Of a DNA stretch of 64,000 nucleotides, positions 51,901 to 62,599 are shown one piece after another. Location of the stretch: NCBI GenBank assembly GCA_949358305.1, contig OX442315.1, positions 17,634,427 to 17,698,426 on the forward strand, in the 5' to 3' direction. This DNA comes from Strigamia acuminata. Its lineage: Eukaryota > Arthropoda > Chilopoda > Geophilomorpha > Linotaeniidae. A program made the translations under genes and the position numbers. A model generated the notes under the pieces. It was not told where the DNA came from. It ran no database searches and was given only the letters and a program-made list of their open reading frames with translations. The stretch's first letter is position 1, and each line of letters starts with the position of its first letter.

Positions 51901-53903
51901 GCGCCACCAATGGAAGGCAGTCTCGACGGGCCCCAGACGTCCATGTGAAGCAATTCAAGCGGTTTCGTGGTCGAAGGCGCGGAAATCGACTTATGCGGAG
52001 CACGCGTAGACTTGGCGACACGGCACGTGTTGCATGAAAGTTCCTGTCGAACAGCAGCTGGATCAAGTCCGTAAACCTGGGAGTTAGCAGCCAAAGTCCG
52101 CATGGCTTTGGTGTGCAGGTGACCCAGTCTGCTGTGCCACAATCCCGTGGCATCCGCGACGTTGACCGACGTAGTAACCGGTTTAGGAGGTGATGTTGCA
52201 TTTGACTTAGCAACAGGAGGAGGTGATGTTGCGTTTGACTTGGCAACGGGAAGAGGAGAGGTGAGGGCATTGGAATACATCCGGATCTGTTGAGGTTGGG
52301 ATCCGGGAATAGGAGCAGGACTGGTAGGAAAAAGTGAAGGGACCAGTAAGGTGTTGGAGGAGACGGGCAAGCGGAAATCGGTCATATTGTCAGCCGACTT
52401 CGTCTTAGCCTTGTTGGAAGACTTGGGCAATGCGGGAAAGTCCTCTTCCTTCGTCACTAGAGTGGTCGGTGTCGGAGTCGGAGGCAACGATGAAACGGGT
52501 GGAGAACTCGAAACATTAGTCGGAGCGGCGAATGGCGAGATAAGCCCATCCACGAAATAAAGTCCAGACTTCTGTTTCGCCCGAAGAACACTTAGTTTGA
52601 TGTCCGTTTCATACGTATGCAATTCCGAGTTGTGAATGTGGATGTGATGTCCGCATTTATCAATCCGAGAAACCGAGATTAAGTTGGCGCCGAAGTCAGG
52701 TGCGAATAAGACGTCGCGTAGCATTACGGTGCATTCGCAGCCATCGATGAGCGACTTGACCGGAACGTCACCTTTGCCTGTGACCTTCGAACTGCCTTGT
52801 CCTAACTCGATGTTAAACGGGACAACGGAAACAAAGTTCGTGAACCACGCTTGAACGTGCGAGACGTGGTCTGTTGCGCCACAATCAACGATCCATTCGT
52901 GGGATTGGAGGAAATGCACAGTCGGTGCTGTAACAACTGGTGGCGCAGACAAGAGGTACGCAGCATCACGTCGCGGGCGGGAAATTTCACGGCTTTGACC
53001 ACCCGGTTGCTGAGAATTGGTTCCCTTTCGACGTCGGTTTTTGCTGCGAGATCGTCCTTGTAGTGCAGCTGCCGGTTGCTGTTCCTTCAATTGTCGGCGC
53101 GGAAGAGGGCATTTGTTCGCGTAGTGGCCCATCTGATCGCAATTGAAACAACGAATTTTCGATAGTGGACGAGGATTGCGAGATTGACTGCGGTTGCGAT
53201 TGTCCGCGGCGAATGCCGACGTCTTCTTCGTATCGTGGTCGGATTTCGACTTCAAACGAAGGTATTCCGACAAGAGCTGTTCGGACACTTTGGCCGGGGT
53301 AAAATTCGCCAACGGCCAATGGTAAATGGAGAACGTTGCCTGGTCGTAATCCGCTGGAAGAAAATCGAGGTACTGGTAGGCCTGATGTCGAGGGAGAATG
53401 TCCTCTCCGATGTCCTTCAATTGACGAACCATCAGGTCTACACGCCCCAGGAAATCGGGCATCTCCTCGTTCGGCTCCAGTTTCAATTGCAAGAACTGTC
53501 GGCGCATAGCTGCCTGACGGGCGAGTGAACTGGGGGCGTAGATTTTGGCGAGCATGTCCCATTGTTCCTTCGGTGTCTCGCAGCCATCGAGTGCCGACTG
53601 TTTGGCTTCGGATACCAAACAATAAATGGTTCCTAGGGCTCGTTCCTTCCGACGTTGATATTTGCGTTTCTCCTTGTCATCCGCCGTCTTCAGAAAATCC
53701 TCCTCGCCGTCTTCTGTGACGTGATGCCACAGGCCTTCACTTTTGAGCAACATCTTAACTGTTCGTTGCCATTGTTCGTAGTTGCCGGTCGTCAGGACCG
53801 GTACACGTCCCGACGTCGCTTCGGAAGCCTTTTGCATGATTGCGGAGGAAAAATCGTCGAAAAATTTCCGAAAATTGAAGCACAATTGACGAAATCGAAG
53901 CAC
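48930..53903 (-). CDS. Copia Gag-Pol polyprotein (element 2)
   Basis: 1657 residues, uninterrupted. Gag (about 35-240), zinc knuckle CFNCDQMGHYANKC (near 252), protease WIVDCGATDHVSHV (near 334; Cys replaces the usual Ser of DSGA, known in other copia elements), an unusually long Ser/Pro-rich linker (about 460-610) with a tandem PVAKSNATSPP and an EEDFPALP motif, pre-integrase LWHSRLGHLHTKAM, integrase with MDVWGPSR, RTDRGGEF and NGVAERLNR (about 650-780), reverse transcriptase with YRARLVAQGF and YVDDIVLF (about 1190-1440), and RNase H GCTDASWA (near 1503) to KHIRVKFHW. In-frame ATGs at residues 1 and 23 are both possible starts; MQKASEAT at 23 is nearer to family starts. No inactivating change seen. 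Confidence 0.95.
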   Translation of the reverse strand: MLRFRQLCFNFRKFFDDFSSAIMQKASEATSGRVPVLTTGNYEQWQRTVKMLLKSEGLWHHVTEDGEEDFLKTADDKEKRKYQRRKERALGTIYCLVSEAKQSALDGCETPKEQWDMLAKIYAPSSLARQAAMRRQFLQLKLEPNEEMPDFLGRVDLMVRQLKDIGEDILPRHQAYQYLDFLPADYDQATFSIYHWPLANFTPAKVSEQLLSEYLRLKSKSDHDTKKTSAFAADNRNRSQSRNPRPLSKIRCFNCDQMGHYANKCPLPRRQLKEQQPAAALQGRSRSKNRRRKGTNSQQPGGQSREISRPRRDAAYLLSAPPVVTAPTVHFLQSHEWIVDCGATDHVSHVQAWFTNFVSVVPFNIELGQGSSKVTGKGDVPVKSLIDGCECTVMLRDVLFAPDFGANLISVSRIDKCGHHIHIHNSELHTYETDIKLSVLRAKQKSGLYFVDGLISPFAAPTNVSSSPPVSSLPPTPTPTTLVTKEEDFPALPKSSNKAKTKSADNMTDFRLPVSSNTLLVPSLFPTSPAPIPGSQPQQIRMYSNALTSPLPVAKSNATSPPPVAKSNATSPPKPVTTSVNVADATGLWHSRLGHLHTKAMRTLAANSQVYGLDPAAVRQELSCNTCRVAKSTRAPHKSISAPSTTKPLELLHMDVWGPSRLPSIGGANFAFTIIDDATRYAWLFPIARKSDVFATFKDFVSRVERIADCRIKTIRTDRGGEFISRDFDRYLADKGIVAQRTNPASPQMNGVAERLNRTMGDYLRSVRSETGFPHTLWAELAVTFVYIKNRSPHSKLNDEIPYILWRQRALSVRHFRKIGSKCWVHFTAPGRNKLDPRAWEGFLVGYASGTRGYRVLNPATNTVTETVHVQIDERQNFKRSPFYVPDPDDNAPPMEEPARGHTPSRVTFHDNFPTQPWPRRRRDSDNDSSAGSSDDDGIISRAQSVASTAPSFASFAPSAAASVPLDGEAIPDGSVTAADDSVTAATVAGHGQFSPTIRSTRLPQLRRSISYPTLPCLDDTTAMSVQGSDFDDDLLDEAAALPIPAPGTPSLAPLRALHCPWSFIGGVSPFSGWRREEHLRKDQIPGKIKVDVYYYPEHGVRLRSQNDIAAYCFAHRLPYDESIFFFGNLEHHMPYVPPSPHRVFMCFREPATYAEAVKLPEAPKWTEAIDEELSTFKKREVYKEVPRPPDKTVLGCKWIFKLKSDATGTIHRYRARLVAQGFRQTMGVDFDEVFSPVVNFVLIRFFFCLLVVLLGWRDTHLDVKCAYLYGDLDHEIYMRIPAGATCSSPDNVWLLTKSLYGLHQSGRMWYQKLDETLTGLGFQKFPACNCVYAFGHSAIMLVYVDDIVLFYASENIRDRILALITSKFEIVNLGPITKLLGVEFERRDGKVFMTQRNYIDKLLKKFNVSSDALIKVPVTPGTTLVKGSLDNLPDFPYRSLIGSLLFLASRTRPDILYSVIALSQYNNCYDQSHIKCLLQVLRYVANTSDYSIELSKCDSSQLWGCTDASWASDIATSRSFGGYIVYIGSVPIGWSCKKQTSVACSTMEAEFVALVEIVKELYWLDSIYHVFPPLRRLSKPIIFSDALASIQFTNNDIENSKTKHIRVKFHWLREWHIAGCFELRKIPGEINVSDIFTKWLSSERLRNLLSRIFVSK

Positions 53904-54547
53904 TTTTCACTCGAAGCACTCGAAGCACTACCGACGCACACACAAACGTTGTTCGAAGCGGAAAGACCTCGACGGGGAGCCAATGCTAAAATTGGCTTGA
54001 AAACCTTAGACAAGTGTCCCCCTAACGTCCTTTATGACCACCTGGGGCCGCGGGAATGTTAGGTGGCGCAGGGCTCAGCCTTGTCTAAGAATACAGTGAC
54101 GCTTGCCCAGATTTGGACGAAGGGCGCCAAGGATTCTAATTGACCCACACCAAAAAAACTTAAAACTAACAAATAAATTCGAAATCTGAAATAAAAGGAA
54201 GGAGAAGTTGATGAATCTGTATGCACAGACGTCCCTGTGCACACCGCGCATAAAAAATGCGGAATTCTTCAAAAGATCGCCGACCGATTTCGAAAATCGG
54301 GAAAAAAATCGCCGTCCGATTGTGAAAATCGGGAAAAACTTCTGAAAAAAAATTCGCCGTACACCGGGGTACTAAGCGAGATGAAGTTCTATGTGGCCAC
54401 ACTGTACTCCGGGGTACAAAGTGTGTTGAGACATCGGAAATTCGGCGAAAAACTGGAAATAAACAAAAATTTCCGCACAAATCGCGAAAAAATCGCGAAA
54501 TTTACGGAAAATTAGTGAAAAAACGAGGCACTGGTGTCTTTCCAGGC

Positions 54548-54558
54548 CTCTGCTACCA
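54548..54558 (-). promoter_or_regulatory. Primer-binding site of copia element 2
   Basis: TGGTAGCAGAG on the minus strand, two bases after the 5' LTR, is complementary to the 3' end (CTCTGCTACCA) of animal initiator-Met tRNA. This is the ordinary CCA-end priming mode, unlike copia element 1. Confidence 0.8.
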
Positions 54559-54560
54559 CT

Positions 54561-55117
54561 TGTAGCTCTGTGGCGCAATAAATGCACGATAAATCGTGCT
54601 GGAAGCGTGAAAATAACGTGCTCACGGCAATGCATGAGCTGGAAAAATTGCCGTGATGCGTAAACGCGAGTTCGGGTCTGTATTGGGCCAGAAAACGCGT
54701 GTGCCACACTTATAACGACGTGTGGCACATAAACTAATACTGATAATTAACAAAATACACTTTAATTCGAGAAAACTTACATAATTGATCCAAAAACCAT
54801 TGGAAAACATAGAGAAACACACTGGCTGTGTGCGCGGCCATTTGCAATCTGCCAGAGACATCTGGTGGCCGATATTATAAACAATAATAATGAAAAACAT
54901 AAGAACAAGATAGAGGAGGCATGAAACCTAATGTATTGAGTACATTTAACCCGGTATCATGCATTCTCTTTACAAACAAGCATGAAAACACTAAATAAAC
55001 ACTGAATAACCCAGGAAAATGGAAACAATTACCGATAAATGATAAAATAAACATTTTAAAGCCATTTCACATCGAAAAACGATTTAATTAGGTGAAAAGC
55101 GGTTCCAAAGTCCAACA
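54561..55117 (-). repeat. 5' LTR of copia element 2
   Basis: 557 bp, TG...CA, one difference from its partner. It would drive transcription towards lower coordinates. Confidence 0.93.
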
Positions 55118-55149
55118 TTAACGGCCCGTGCGGGCCGTTGCGGGATCGT
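55118..55149. repeat. Satellite resumes
   Basis: TTAACGGCCCGTGCGGGCCG and onwards matches the modules left of the copia element, running into the gap. Confidence 0.85.
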
Positions 55150-55349
55150 NNNNNNNNNNNNNNNNNNNNNNNNNNNNNNNNNNNNNNNNNNNNNNNNNNN
55201 NNNNNNNNNNNNNNNNNNNNNNNNNNNNNNNNNNNNNNNNNNNNNNNNNNNNNNNNNNNNNNNNNNNNNNNNNNNNNNNNNNNNNNNNNNNNNNNNNNNN
55301 NNNNNNNNNNNNNNNNNNNNNNNNNNNNNNNNNNNNNNNNNNNNNNNNN
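55150..55349. other. Assembly gap (200 N)
   Basis: Exactly 200 unknown bases, a round number typical of a placeholder. The satellite enters on the left and a FAM194-like 5' flank leaves on the right, so real length is unknown and probably larger. Confidence 0.98.
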
Positions 55350-55480
55350 CTTTTCATTTCATCATAGCTGACGATTTTTTTGTCATTCTCAGTCAACAAT
55401 AGTCTCGTTTGTGTCGCGTTGGATTAGTCGTTAAGTAAAACGAGAAACGACCGATTTACATTCCAGTAATCCTCAATTAT
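55350..55480 (-). pseudogene. FAM194-like fragment F (upstream flank)
   Basis: TTTTCATTTCATCATAGCTG and TTTGTGTCGCGTTGG match the region just upstream of copies A, B and D. The start exon would lie inside the gap, so part of another family copy may be missing from the assembly. Confidence 0.55.
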
Positions 55481-55489
55481 GTCATTTTC

Positions 55490-55745
55490 GGTTCCGGTCC
55501 GTGATTTGCATATAAAAGCATCTCTGAACCGGAAATAAAACTACTGGTCACAATTAAAAAGCATTTTTTTTTCCTTTTTGCAGTGTTGCATAATTATACA
55601 GCCACTCAGAAATTTCATCCAAAAAAAATTTTTTAAGGATCAAAAATTGACACGGGAGGGTATGGATAGTTTATACGTACAAGAATGTCATCTGTTACAA
55701 AAATTGTACAATTGTCAATCCAATGTTGTAAAAACAATGCATTGA
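55490..55745. other. Unassigned spacer
   Basis: No frame or repeat recognised apart from a short TTGCATAATTATA piece recalling the Tc1-type inverted repeat. Confidence 0.35.
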
Positions 55746-55913
55746 AACCCACTGTAATTACACTTTTTGTTGATGTGATATATGTGGTACTGATTTTCAT
55801 AATAAAACCTACAACTGTGCAAACAGAAAGGTGTTCTTTTATTTAAAAAACTTCTAACAACTACTAGCAACAAAAACAATAAAACAAAACAGCAAAACAG
55901 CCGTGTTTTCTTA

Positions 55914-58900
55914 TTAAATTGAAACTTTAATCGGTGTGTCTTGCGTCGATTGTTGAATTGGCGGAAGTGAAAATCTTGACCCAAAAACACCGATCGGTGT
56001 TTTTGGCATCGGTTGTGGAATTGGCGAATATACAAAACTTGACCCAAATTTAAAATCTGACGGCAAATGAATTACTTTTCGAGCCTTATCAAAACAACGA
56101 CGAATTTGTATGAGCAAGTTGTGCTGATCTAATCCGTAGCCATTAAAATAAAAATTGCAGAATAAAAGTTTACTTTTCAAAAACATCTACCGAATCAAAA
56201 CAATTTAAATATCTCTTTTTTCTTTCGATATAATAACCATACCATAACCATGTTCTCGACAACTTGGTATTTTTCAACGAGCCACGGCACTGTTCTCTCA
56301 GTACCTTGGACAGCAGAAGCAATGTCGTATCTGAGCAGTCGGTAACTGTCCAACGGCACCTGAACATTTCAAATTGAAACGCATTTTTTCTCTTTTCATT
56401 TCAGACAGAAAAATCAGTGTTATGCACCTGAATACAAGGCCTCTTGTGCTTTCTATGCTGTTCCAGATACATTTCACCCAGCATTTCCTCGGCTTCAGCA
56501 ACTGGTGTTCTTTATTCGAAGAAAAGAGAAGAAATTCGTAATACACAGTAGGCGCATTCGTAAAGAAATTTAACGATATATTTAAATTGCTTTTGCGACC
56601 GATTTAGTCGGTTTTCAGTCGCAGTGGGCAAAACAAAACAACAAAACATGTTTGATTGCAAGTTAAACATTACTTTATGAATGTGGCTAGTAATATCTAA
56701 CATTACTTGGAATTTATGATGCAAATGATTAGCATTTGTTTAGATGGTGCTCTGGTTTCCACGTATTCTTGAATTTCAATATCGGACAAAATGGGGATTT
56801 CGCTACTACTACAATTGCACTGCAGCCAAGTTTTGGCCGTAACGGAGGGCTTAACCTCTAATTATAAATATAAACATGTTTTTTTTTACATCTATTTCGT
56901 TATTATTTGACTGTCTACTACCGAGTCCTTGAGCTGCTGCTGCTTGCAAACGAGCTTTCTGATAAATTATTTGCTGTCTGAGTATAAGTGGACAAATTAT
57001 TACCTCGCGTAATTTGTGTACAAGAGTTGGGTATTCCAACTTGGGGGAAACCTGGCTGTAATTTTACTCGTATTTCATCAAGTGGTTAAATTTTAAAGAG
57101 TTCCAGGTAATATCTTACACAATTTCACTTTTTGAGCCAGCATCTAAATTCGGGGAGAACAGGAATTTAATAATATATCTATGAGAGATTACCATAATTA
57201 TTGTTACCTTTAATCTCCTGCATATGAAAAAATAGCGAAAACAATGCGTCCATCTTTTGGAACAACAATCTGATATGAATAAAAGAAAAGAAAAAAATTC
57301 TTTCTTACTTTGATATAAAAAATCAAAATCAAATGATTTCAAGTGGTAATACTGTATGCTTGTCTTTATTGACTTCAATTCGCTGTATTTTTTTTTCAAA
57401 TTAGAGATGTCTTCCATGGCGCATTTTACTATTTCGTGCGAATTAATTGCAACACACGATGCTCTTTTGGGGGTTTCTTCGCTTTCAGCTGGTATGCTAG
57501 AAAGGGCTTCGGATTGACTTTCCACTGGAACTCCTGCAGGCCTTCTCTGAGTGAGGTAAAAATTATCTTTTTTAGATCTGTACAATAATGAGTGTTTTCC
57601 GATTCCCATATACCGCAACGCTATAGTCTTGGTTAGCTGAAATTGTTGATAATTCAGAACAACGCAGAACGAGTTAATTTGAAACTTTCTATTAACAACC
57701 TGCAACTCGAGCACGTTTGCTTCGTTCCAGGGAGGCAGTGTTTTCCATATTTTATATTCATTCGTAGCGTAATCAAATAGCATTCCACCGTCAGGGGTAG
57801 AATGAAACCTGAAAAGTTTTATGTTTATGTCTCATTAATCCAGGGGATGATTGGAGACGCCCATAATGAGCAAAACTGTCGAAAACGGGCCCAGTATGTG
57901 TAAAAATGTTTAAAAATTGGTCCAGAATGGTAAAAATGTCTAAAAACGGGTCCGGGTGGTTTGAAAATGTCTTAAAACTGCCCCGTAATACGCATAGAAT
58001 TTTTCAACTCTGGGACTTAACAACCACATCACTTACCATATATCTCCATTTGGTCTGTACGCCGAGATGAGTTGACTGTTAATGGCACTTCCCACCAAGC
58101 TGCCATCTAAATCGTAGACCGCCCCAATTATTAATTCTTTAGCCGCTAAATCTATGCATGATAACGCTGCTAATTCGCCGGACGAATGGCTAAATATCGT
58201 TAAGGGTAATAACTAATAAGCAGCAAATAACTTAATTAACTCTAAGTCGGTAGAATAAGAGAAAATGGATACAAAACACAGTCAACGCCCATAGTCGTGG
58301 TCACTCTCAAAGCAGGTATATCCTCTGCCCAAGCACCGGACACAAGTTTTGTGTATTTGGAATCGAATCCCGGCAAGCCTCCTGGTGGTGGCTTCGGGAT
58401 TATGTTGGTGTTCGTTTTTAAATGTTTGTGCAAATCTGGTGCAGCCAAATTTGGCATTTTCCACACAACATTTTTGGAACTAGATTGGGAGATCGTTCCT
58501 GGGGTCGCTACTCCTGATATTTGACCTGATGTTTGACCTGTTGTTGCGCCTGTTTTGGGTACAGATTTGGAAGATAAATTAACAAATCAAGTGAAATAAA
58601 CAAATAACTCCATTTCAAAAACAAAAACAAATAAGATAAGATGACAGACTGGAATTGGGTATCGTGGGGCCCTAAACTAGAACAAATATGGGGCCCGTAG
58701 TCACAGATAGAGCTCTACGCTGCAGCTTCTTTAGCCAATGCTAAATTCGGCCCTGCCGCCCTCTATTCTGAACGTATTGAGTAAAGTAAATCGTGGATTT
58801 GTTTTTGTTGGAGTTGTTTCTGTTCGCATTGATGTACCTTTGGTTTCCGCAAAAGATTTCTTTGCAAATCTACTTCGTAATATCACTGGTTCCGGGTCGT

Positions 58901-59445
58901 TTATTTCGGCATTCGCGTAGGCAGTGTACTTAGCACCAATTATTCGTCTGCTGTCTCCAAATCGCCACACAACGTAATCTGCACGTGGAGTGTTGGATCG
59001 AGCAATGGCACTTTAACGCAAGATCAAATTGAAGCCATTGTATTGGTTACTAACGTACAGTACTGTACTGTGCTTACAGGGATTTAAAAATTCTTCGGCA
59101 GTCGGATATGCTCGCTTCAAGCGCGGATACAATAACATCAGCTCTTTTCGGTAACTTGCCGTCAGTCTTTGGGATCCAACCTAATGTTGTAGTTTAGGAG
59201 AATTAATTTCAATACGTTATACTGTACGTAAAATTAAAATGTAAAATTGTACCTTTTTTAAAACATTTTTTTGATGACAGTCTAAATTTCGTAATGGGTG
59301 AATTTTCGTTCTCTATAGATGTTCTACAGCAGTAAGTATTTTGTTAATTTTAATTACCGTAATTTATTAATTTGAACAAATTGGGTCAATCAATTTACGT
59401 TTTGGGAATTTTGTATCTGTAAACAACACCGTCACTCGCAGTCAT
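55914..59445 (-). pseudogene. FAM194-domain protein, copy D (single net frameshift)
   Basis: Fifteen exons homologous to copy A, with conserved GT-AG borders: 59399-59445, 59253-59323, 59078-59180, 58838-59010, 58273-58549, 58037-58189, 57700-57808, 57309-57636, 57208-57269, 57119-57143, 56919-57055, 56707-56857, 56428-56509, 56243-56359, 55914-56186. Sum 2108 nt, one base short of a whole number of codons: the T run at the end of exon 8 (GATTTTTTATATC) is one shorter than in copy A. Everything else is open: FAM194 region SSGELAALS, AYRPNGDIWFHSTPDGGMLF and LTKTIALRYMGIG, then CNC, RPCIQ, LLRYDIASAV and FNGYGLDQ. Exon 9 in the A frame keeps conservative changes only (M-D/E-A, H-M/L-Q), so the loss of frame is recent or a sequencing error in a homopolymer. 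Confidence 0.7.
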
Positions 59446-59639
59446 GTTCGCCGTGAAATTAGAAGGACGTCGACGTTACTACAGAAAGTTTGTATTGTTG
59501 ACTCTCATTCTATCGTGGCTGATGATTTTTTGTCATTGTCCGTGAACAATAATTCGTTTATGTCGCGTTTGATTTGTCAATAAGTAAAACCTGAAACGAC
59601 TGGAAATGAAGTCGTAAGAATAAAAGAAGAAAACTGTTA

Positions 59640-60230
59640 AACTCTGTTGTAATAGGGATTAAACTGATGCGACATGTACTCATCCACTATAAAAGAAAGA
59701 AATACAAGTATATTAAAAGTCTAGTTTTTTCTTTTGTATTACACTTTATTTTATTTTGTTTACAATTCGTGTCGTACAATTCGATACTTAATGATAATGA
59801 CAAACAAAAACGACGAAAATGTTTGGATATCTGCATGCAACTTAACTGGCAAGTTGATTTCAATACAGAAAATGAAGGTGGATCAATGTTAAAACCTTCG
59901 GGATCTTCAGACAAGTAAAATCCGAACTTTTCACCGGCATCGATGAAAGGTAATGCGATTCGTGATCAATTCCCGCATTTAATAACTTGAAAAAGGATAA
60001 TTGAAAACGAATCCATTTCTTTCTTCTATCACAAGTTATACACAAGCTGCCCCTTGACACTGCACAACAAAGCAACCCCTCAAAAAGCTACTCATTGGTG
60101 CACTTTTGAGAATACATCACATAAAATAACTTTCGTGATATTCAAAAAGATAAAAACATCTGCAGAAATTTTTTCCTTTACTGAGAATCAAAATTAATGT
60201 GGATTTTCAGAAATTAGATTTTCCTGTCTA
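59640..60230. other. Conserved block upstream of FAM194-like copy D
   Basis: Homologue of 26480-27130. Shares the LSEDPE-coding minus-strand segment and the plus-strand frame ending PSGSSDK. It shows that the duplication unit included about 0.6 kb of upstream DNA. Confidence 0.45.
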
Positions 60231-60609
60231 TCTAAAATATTTATTTCTCATATACAGTATTAAAATAATTGCAGACATTGGAGCTCTAAAACATTTATTT
60301 CTCATACACAGTATTAAAATATATTCGTAATTATAATTATAATAATAATAATTTTTATTTTTAATTTTTATTTTTCTCACCTCAAATAATGAGTCGCCTC
60401 CATAATCAAAATGTTTGTATTCCGGTAGTTCCGATTCCTAAATTAATTTAACCTAATTAAATTCGTACATTTTTGTCTTCAGATATCTTCAGTTTAAATC
60501 ACCGTAAACGTGTTCGTATGTAAACAAATAAAACAAGTTAATCCAAGATGGCGGAGAGGAGGCGAGCTTTCAGGTTAGAGCCGCACAAAATATGACGTCA
60601 TATATAAAC

Positions 60610-60880
60610 TTTGTATTTGAAGTGCCGCGGAAATGCGCACTCAAAATTAATTTAGCTGTTAAAATTAAATAAGTGAGGTTATTTGCGGTGGAAAATAAAT
60701 GATTTATTTTATTTTATTTTTAAAAATTAATTTTAATTGTAATATTCCCAACGTGATGTTTGTTTTTACCAATAGAATCGCAGTTTTGCGCGTTTCTACT
60801 AAACGACAGAACTTGAAATTTTTGATAACATATGACGCAATACGACGTATAATCATATGATGTCTGAGTTAATGGAGGCG
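60610..60880 (+). repeat. Repeat R, partial copy 3, upstream of WASH
   Basis: GAAGTGCCGCGGAAATGCGCAC, ATTTATTTTATTTTA, AACGTGATGTTT, CCAATAGAA and AGTTTTG follow in the same order as the first 270 bp of the copies at 13212 and 21716. It ends about 35 bp before the WASH start codon, so it must contain the core promoter or 5' untranslated region. Confidence 0.7.
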
Positions 60881-60913
60881 TGCAAGTAGTGTGTATTTTT
60901 CAATACAACTGAA

Positions 60914-62559
60914 ATGAGCATGAGGAATCATATTTACACTGTGCCTTTGATCCCGCCCGATCTACGGCGAGAAGAAACAATTAAACAAGTCGCAGATTCC
61001 TTAGAACATGTCGAAAAAATTGCACTCGACGTATTTAGCAGAATAAGTCAAAAAGTTGAAGAAAATAAATCAAAACTGTGTGGCATTACCCAAAGAGTCG
61101 CGATAGCTCAAGCCAAAATCGACAAACTGAAGGGCAGCAACAAAGCGACAAAGGTAATATAAAAAAAATAATGAAAAACAAAAAATAAACGAGATTAAAA
61201 CTTTAAATATTTGCAGGTATTTTGCGGTCCGAAATATCCGCATTCGGATGACGAATTCAAGTATTACGACACGATATTTGCGGCAAGTAACGCATTACTA
61301 GAAATCGAAAGAAGCGCTCAAAAAATCACATCCAAACACCAACATCTCGACGACAGATTATTGAAGGAAAAACTTCATTTTTATAATTTACATTGGAATT
61401 TCTCCAAAATGAGGACGAATAAAGGAACTGAAGAAGGTCTAGGTCGATTACCAAACAACTTAAAATCCGTCAGTTCGCTTTTGCTATTCAACACAGCCGA
61501 AAATCCGTAAGAAATTTTTAAATTTTGCAAAATGAACATCAGATATCAATTTATTTTGTAAATAGGTATCAAAAATACGTCATGTTGGATCCATTAAGGG
61601 CCATTTCCAAGACTAAAAAGACTGCCGACACCGAAGTGGATGAAGGGATGGGAGCAGCACCTCATTCCATTGCACAGGGCGAACAAATGGAGCGACAAAT
61701 AGGCGATAATTTCTTCTATCAACCTGGGTTGGGCCACGTACCCGAAATAGACGTGCCGGTTGATTTACCGTATTTACCCGGTTGGTTTTTAATTTAAAAA
61801 AAATTTTTTCTTTAAATTTGACTAATTTTTGTACATTTTTATTATTATTTTAGGTATTGCCGACGATTTGGCATATGTGGGCGACGTGATGCCCACTATT
61901 GCACCGTCGGGACCAATCGCAAATTTACCAATTCTTCCCGACATAACCCCGGAATTATCATTTCCATCTTCGGACATTCTTTCGCAAACGGCACCGCCTC
62001 CTCCGCCAGCACAAGCTTCTGTTCTTCTTCCTCCACCTCCTCCACCACCTGCACCGCCCGCACATATTCCAGCGGGACCTTCGCCGCCACCGCCGCCACC
62101 ACCACCGCCGCCGGTCGAAAATGTTCCTGCGTCCGTAGCTCCGCAACCCGAACCAAAGAAACCTACACAATTACCCGCTCCAGTTGATGCCAGGTCGAAT
62201 TTATTAGAATCAATCCGTCAAGCTGGTGGAAAGGCCGGTGGAAAGTTACGGAGCGTGGAAAGTCGTAAAATCGAAGCGAAAAAGAAGAAACAAGAAGCTC
62301 AAGCCGGTGTTGCGTCGATAGGAAGCGGAGATTTAATGTCCGATTTATTTAATAAACTCTCCTTGAGACGGAAAGGCATCTCTGGTAATTTATTAGACAT
62401 TAAAATGCGAGAAATGTTATTTTAATTTATTATTTCATTTTAAAAGGTACAAGGACCGAATCCGTTGGATCGGAGGGCGCGCCAGGGAACATATCGAAGA
62501 TTCCACCGCCGCCAAAACCAGGATCAGCGGACGAAACTTCAGATTCAGATTGGGATTAA
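60914..62559 (+). CDS. WASHC1: WASH complex subunit 1
   Basis: Five exons with GT-AG borders and matching phases: 60914-61153, 61217-61506, 61566-61780, 61854-62384, 62447-62559; 462 residues, as in vertebrate WASH1. It is the nucleation-promoting factor that activates Arp2/3 to build actin on endosomes for retromer-linked sorting. The amino WHD1 region is well conserved (VPLIPPDLRREETI, IFxxISQKVEENKSKL), then SSLLLFNTAENPYQKYVMLD and GLGHVPEIDVPxxLPxLPG; a polyproline stretch (about residues 255-310) for profilin binding; the actin-binding WH2 motif (NLLESIRQAGG), connector (DLMSDLFNKLSLRRKGISG) and the acidic tail with the essential Trp (DETSDSDWD). Introns are 59-73 bp. The start is the first ATG matching the family start (MSMRNHIYTVPLI). 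Confidence 0.97.
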
Positions 62560-62584
62560 TTATTTGTTTGTTTGTTATAAAAAA

Positions 62585-62590
62585 AATAAA
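62585..62590 (+). terminator. Polyadenylation signal of the WASH gene
   Basis: AATAAA 26 bp past the stop codon, giving a very short 3' untranslated region. Confidence 0.7.
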
Positions 62591-62599
62591 AGATGTTTA

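Larger units (their letters stand above)
48327..55117 (-). mobile_element. Full-length young Ty1/copia retrotransposon in the satellite
   Basis: Minus-strand element of 6791 bp with 557-bp LTRs (54561-55117 is the 5' LTR, 48327-48883 the 3' LTR) that differ at one base by eye (48684 against 54918). It has an initiator-Met-type primer site, one intact 1657-codon frame and a purine tract beside the 3' LTR (minus-strand GAAGGAGGGAAT). The flanking duplication TTAAC (48322-48326 and 55118-55122) is part of the satellite's own TTAACGG module. Confidence 0.95.

Noticed and set aside
55118-55399. Frames running through the N block
   Set aside because: Unknown bases were read as open codons; no sequence supports them.
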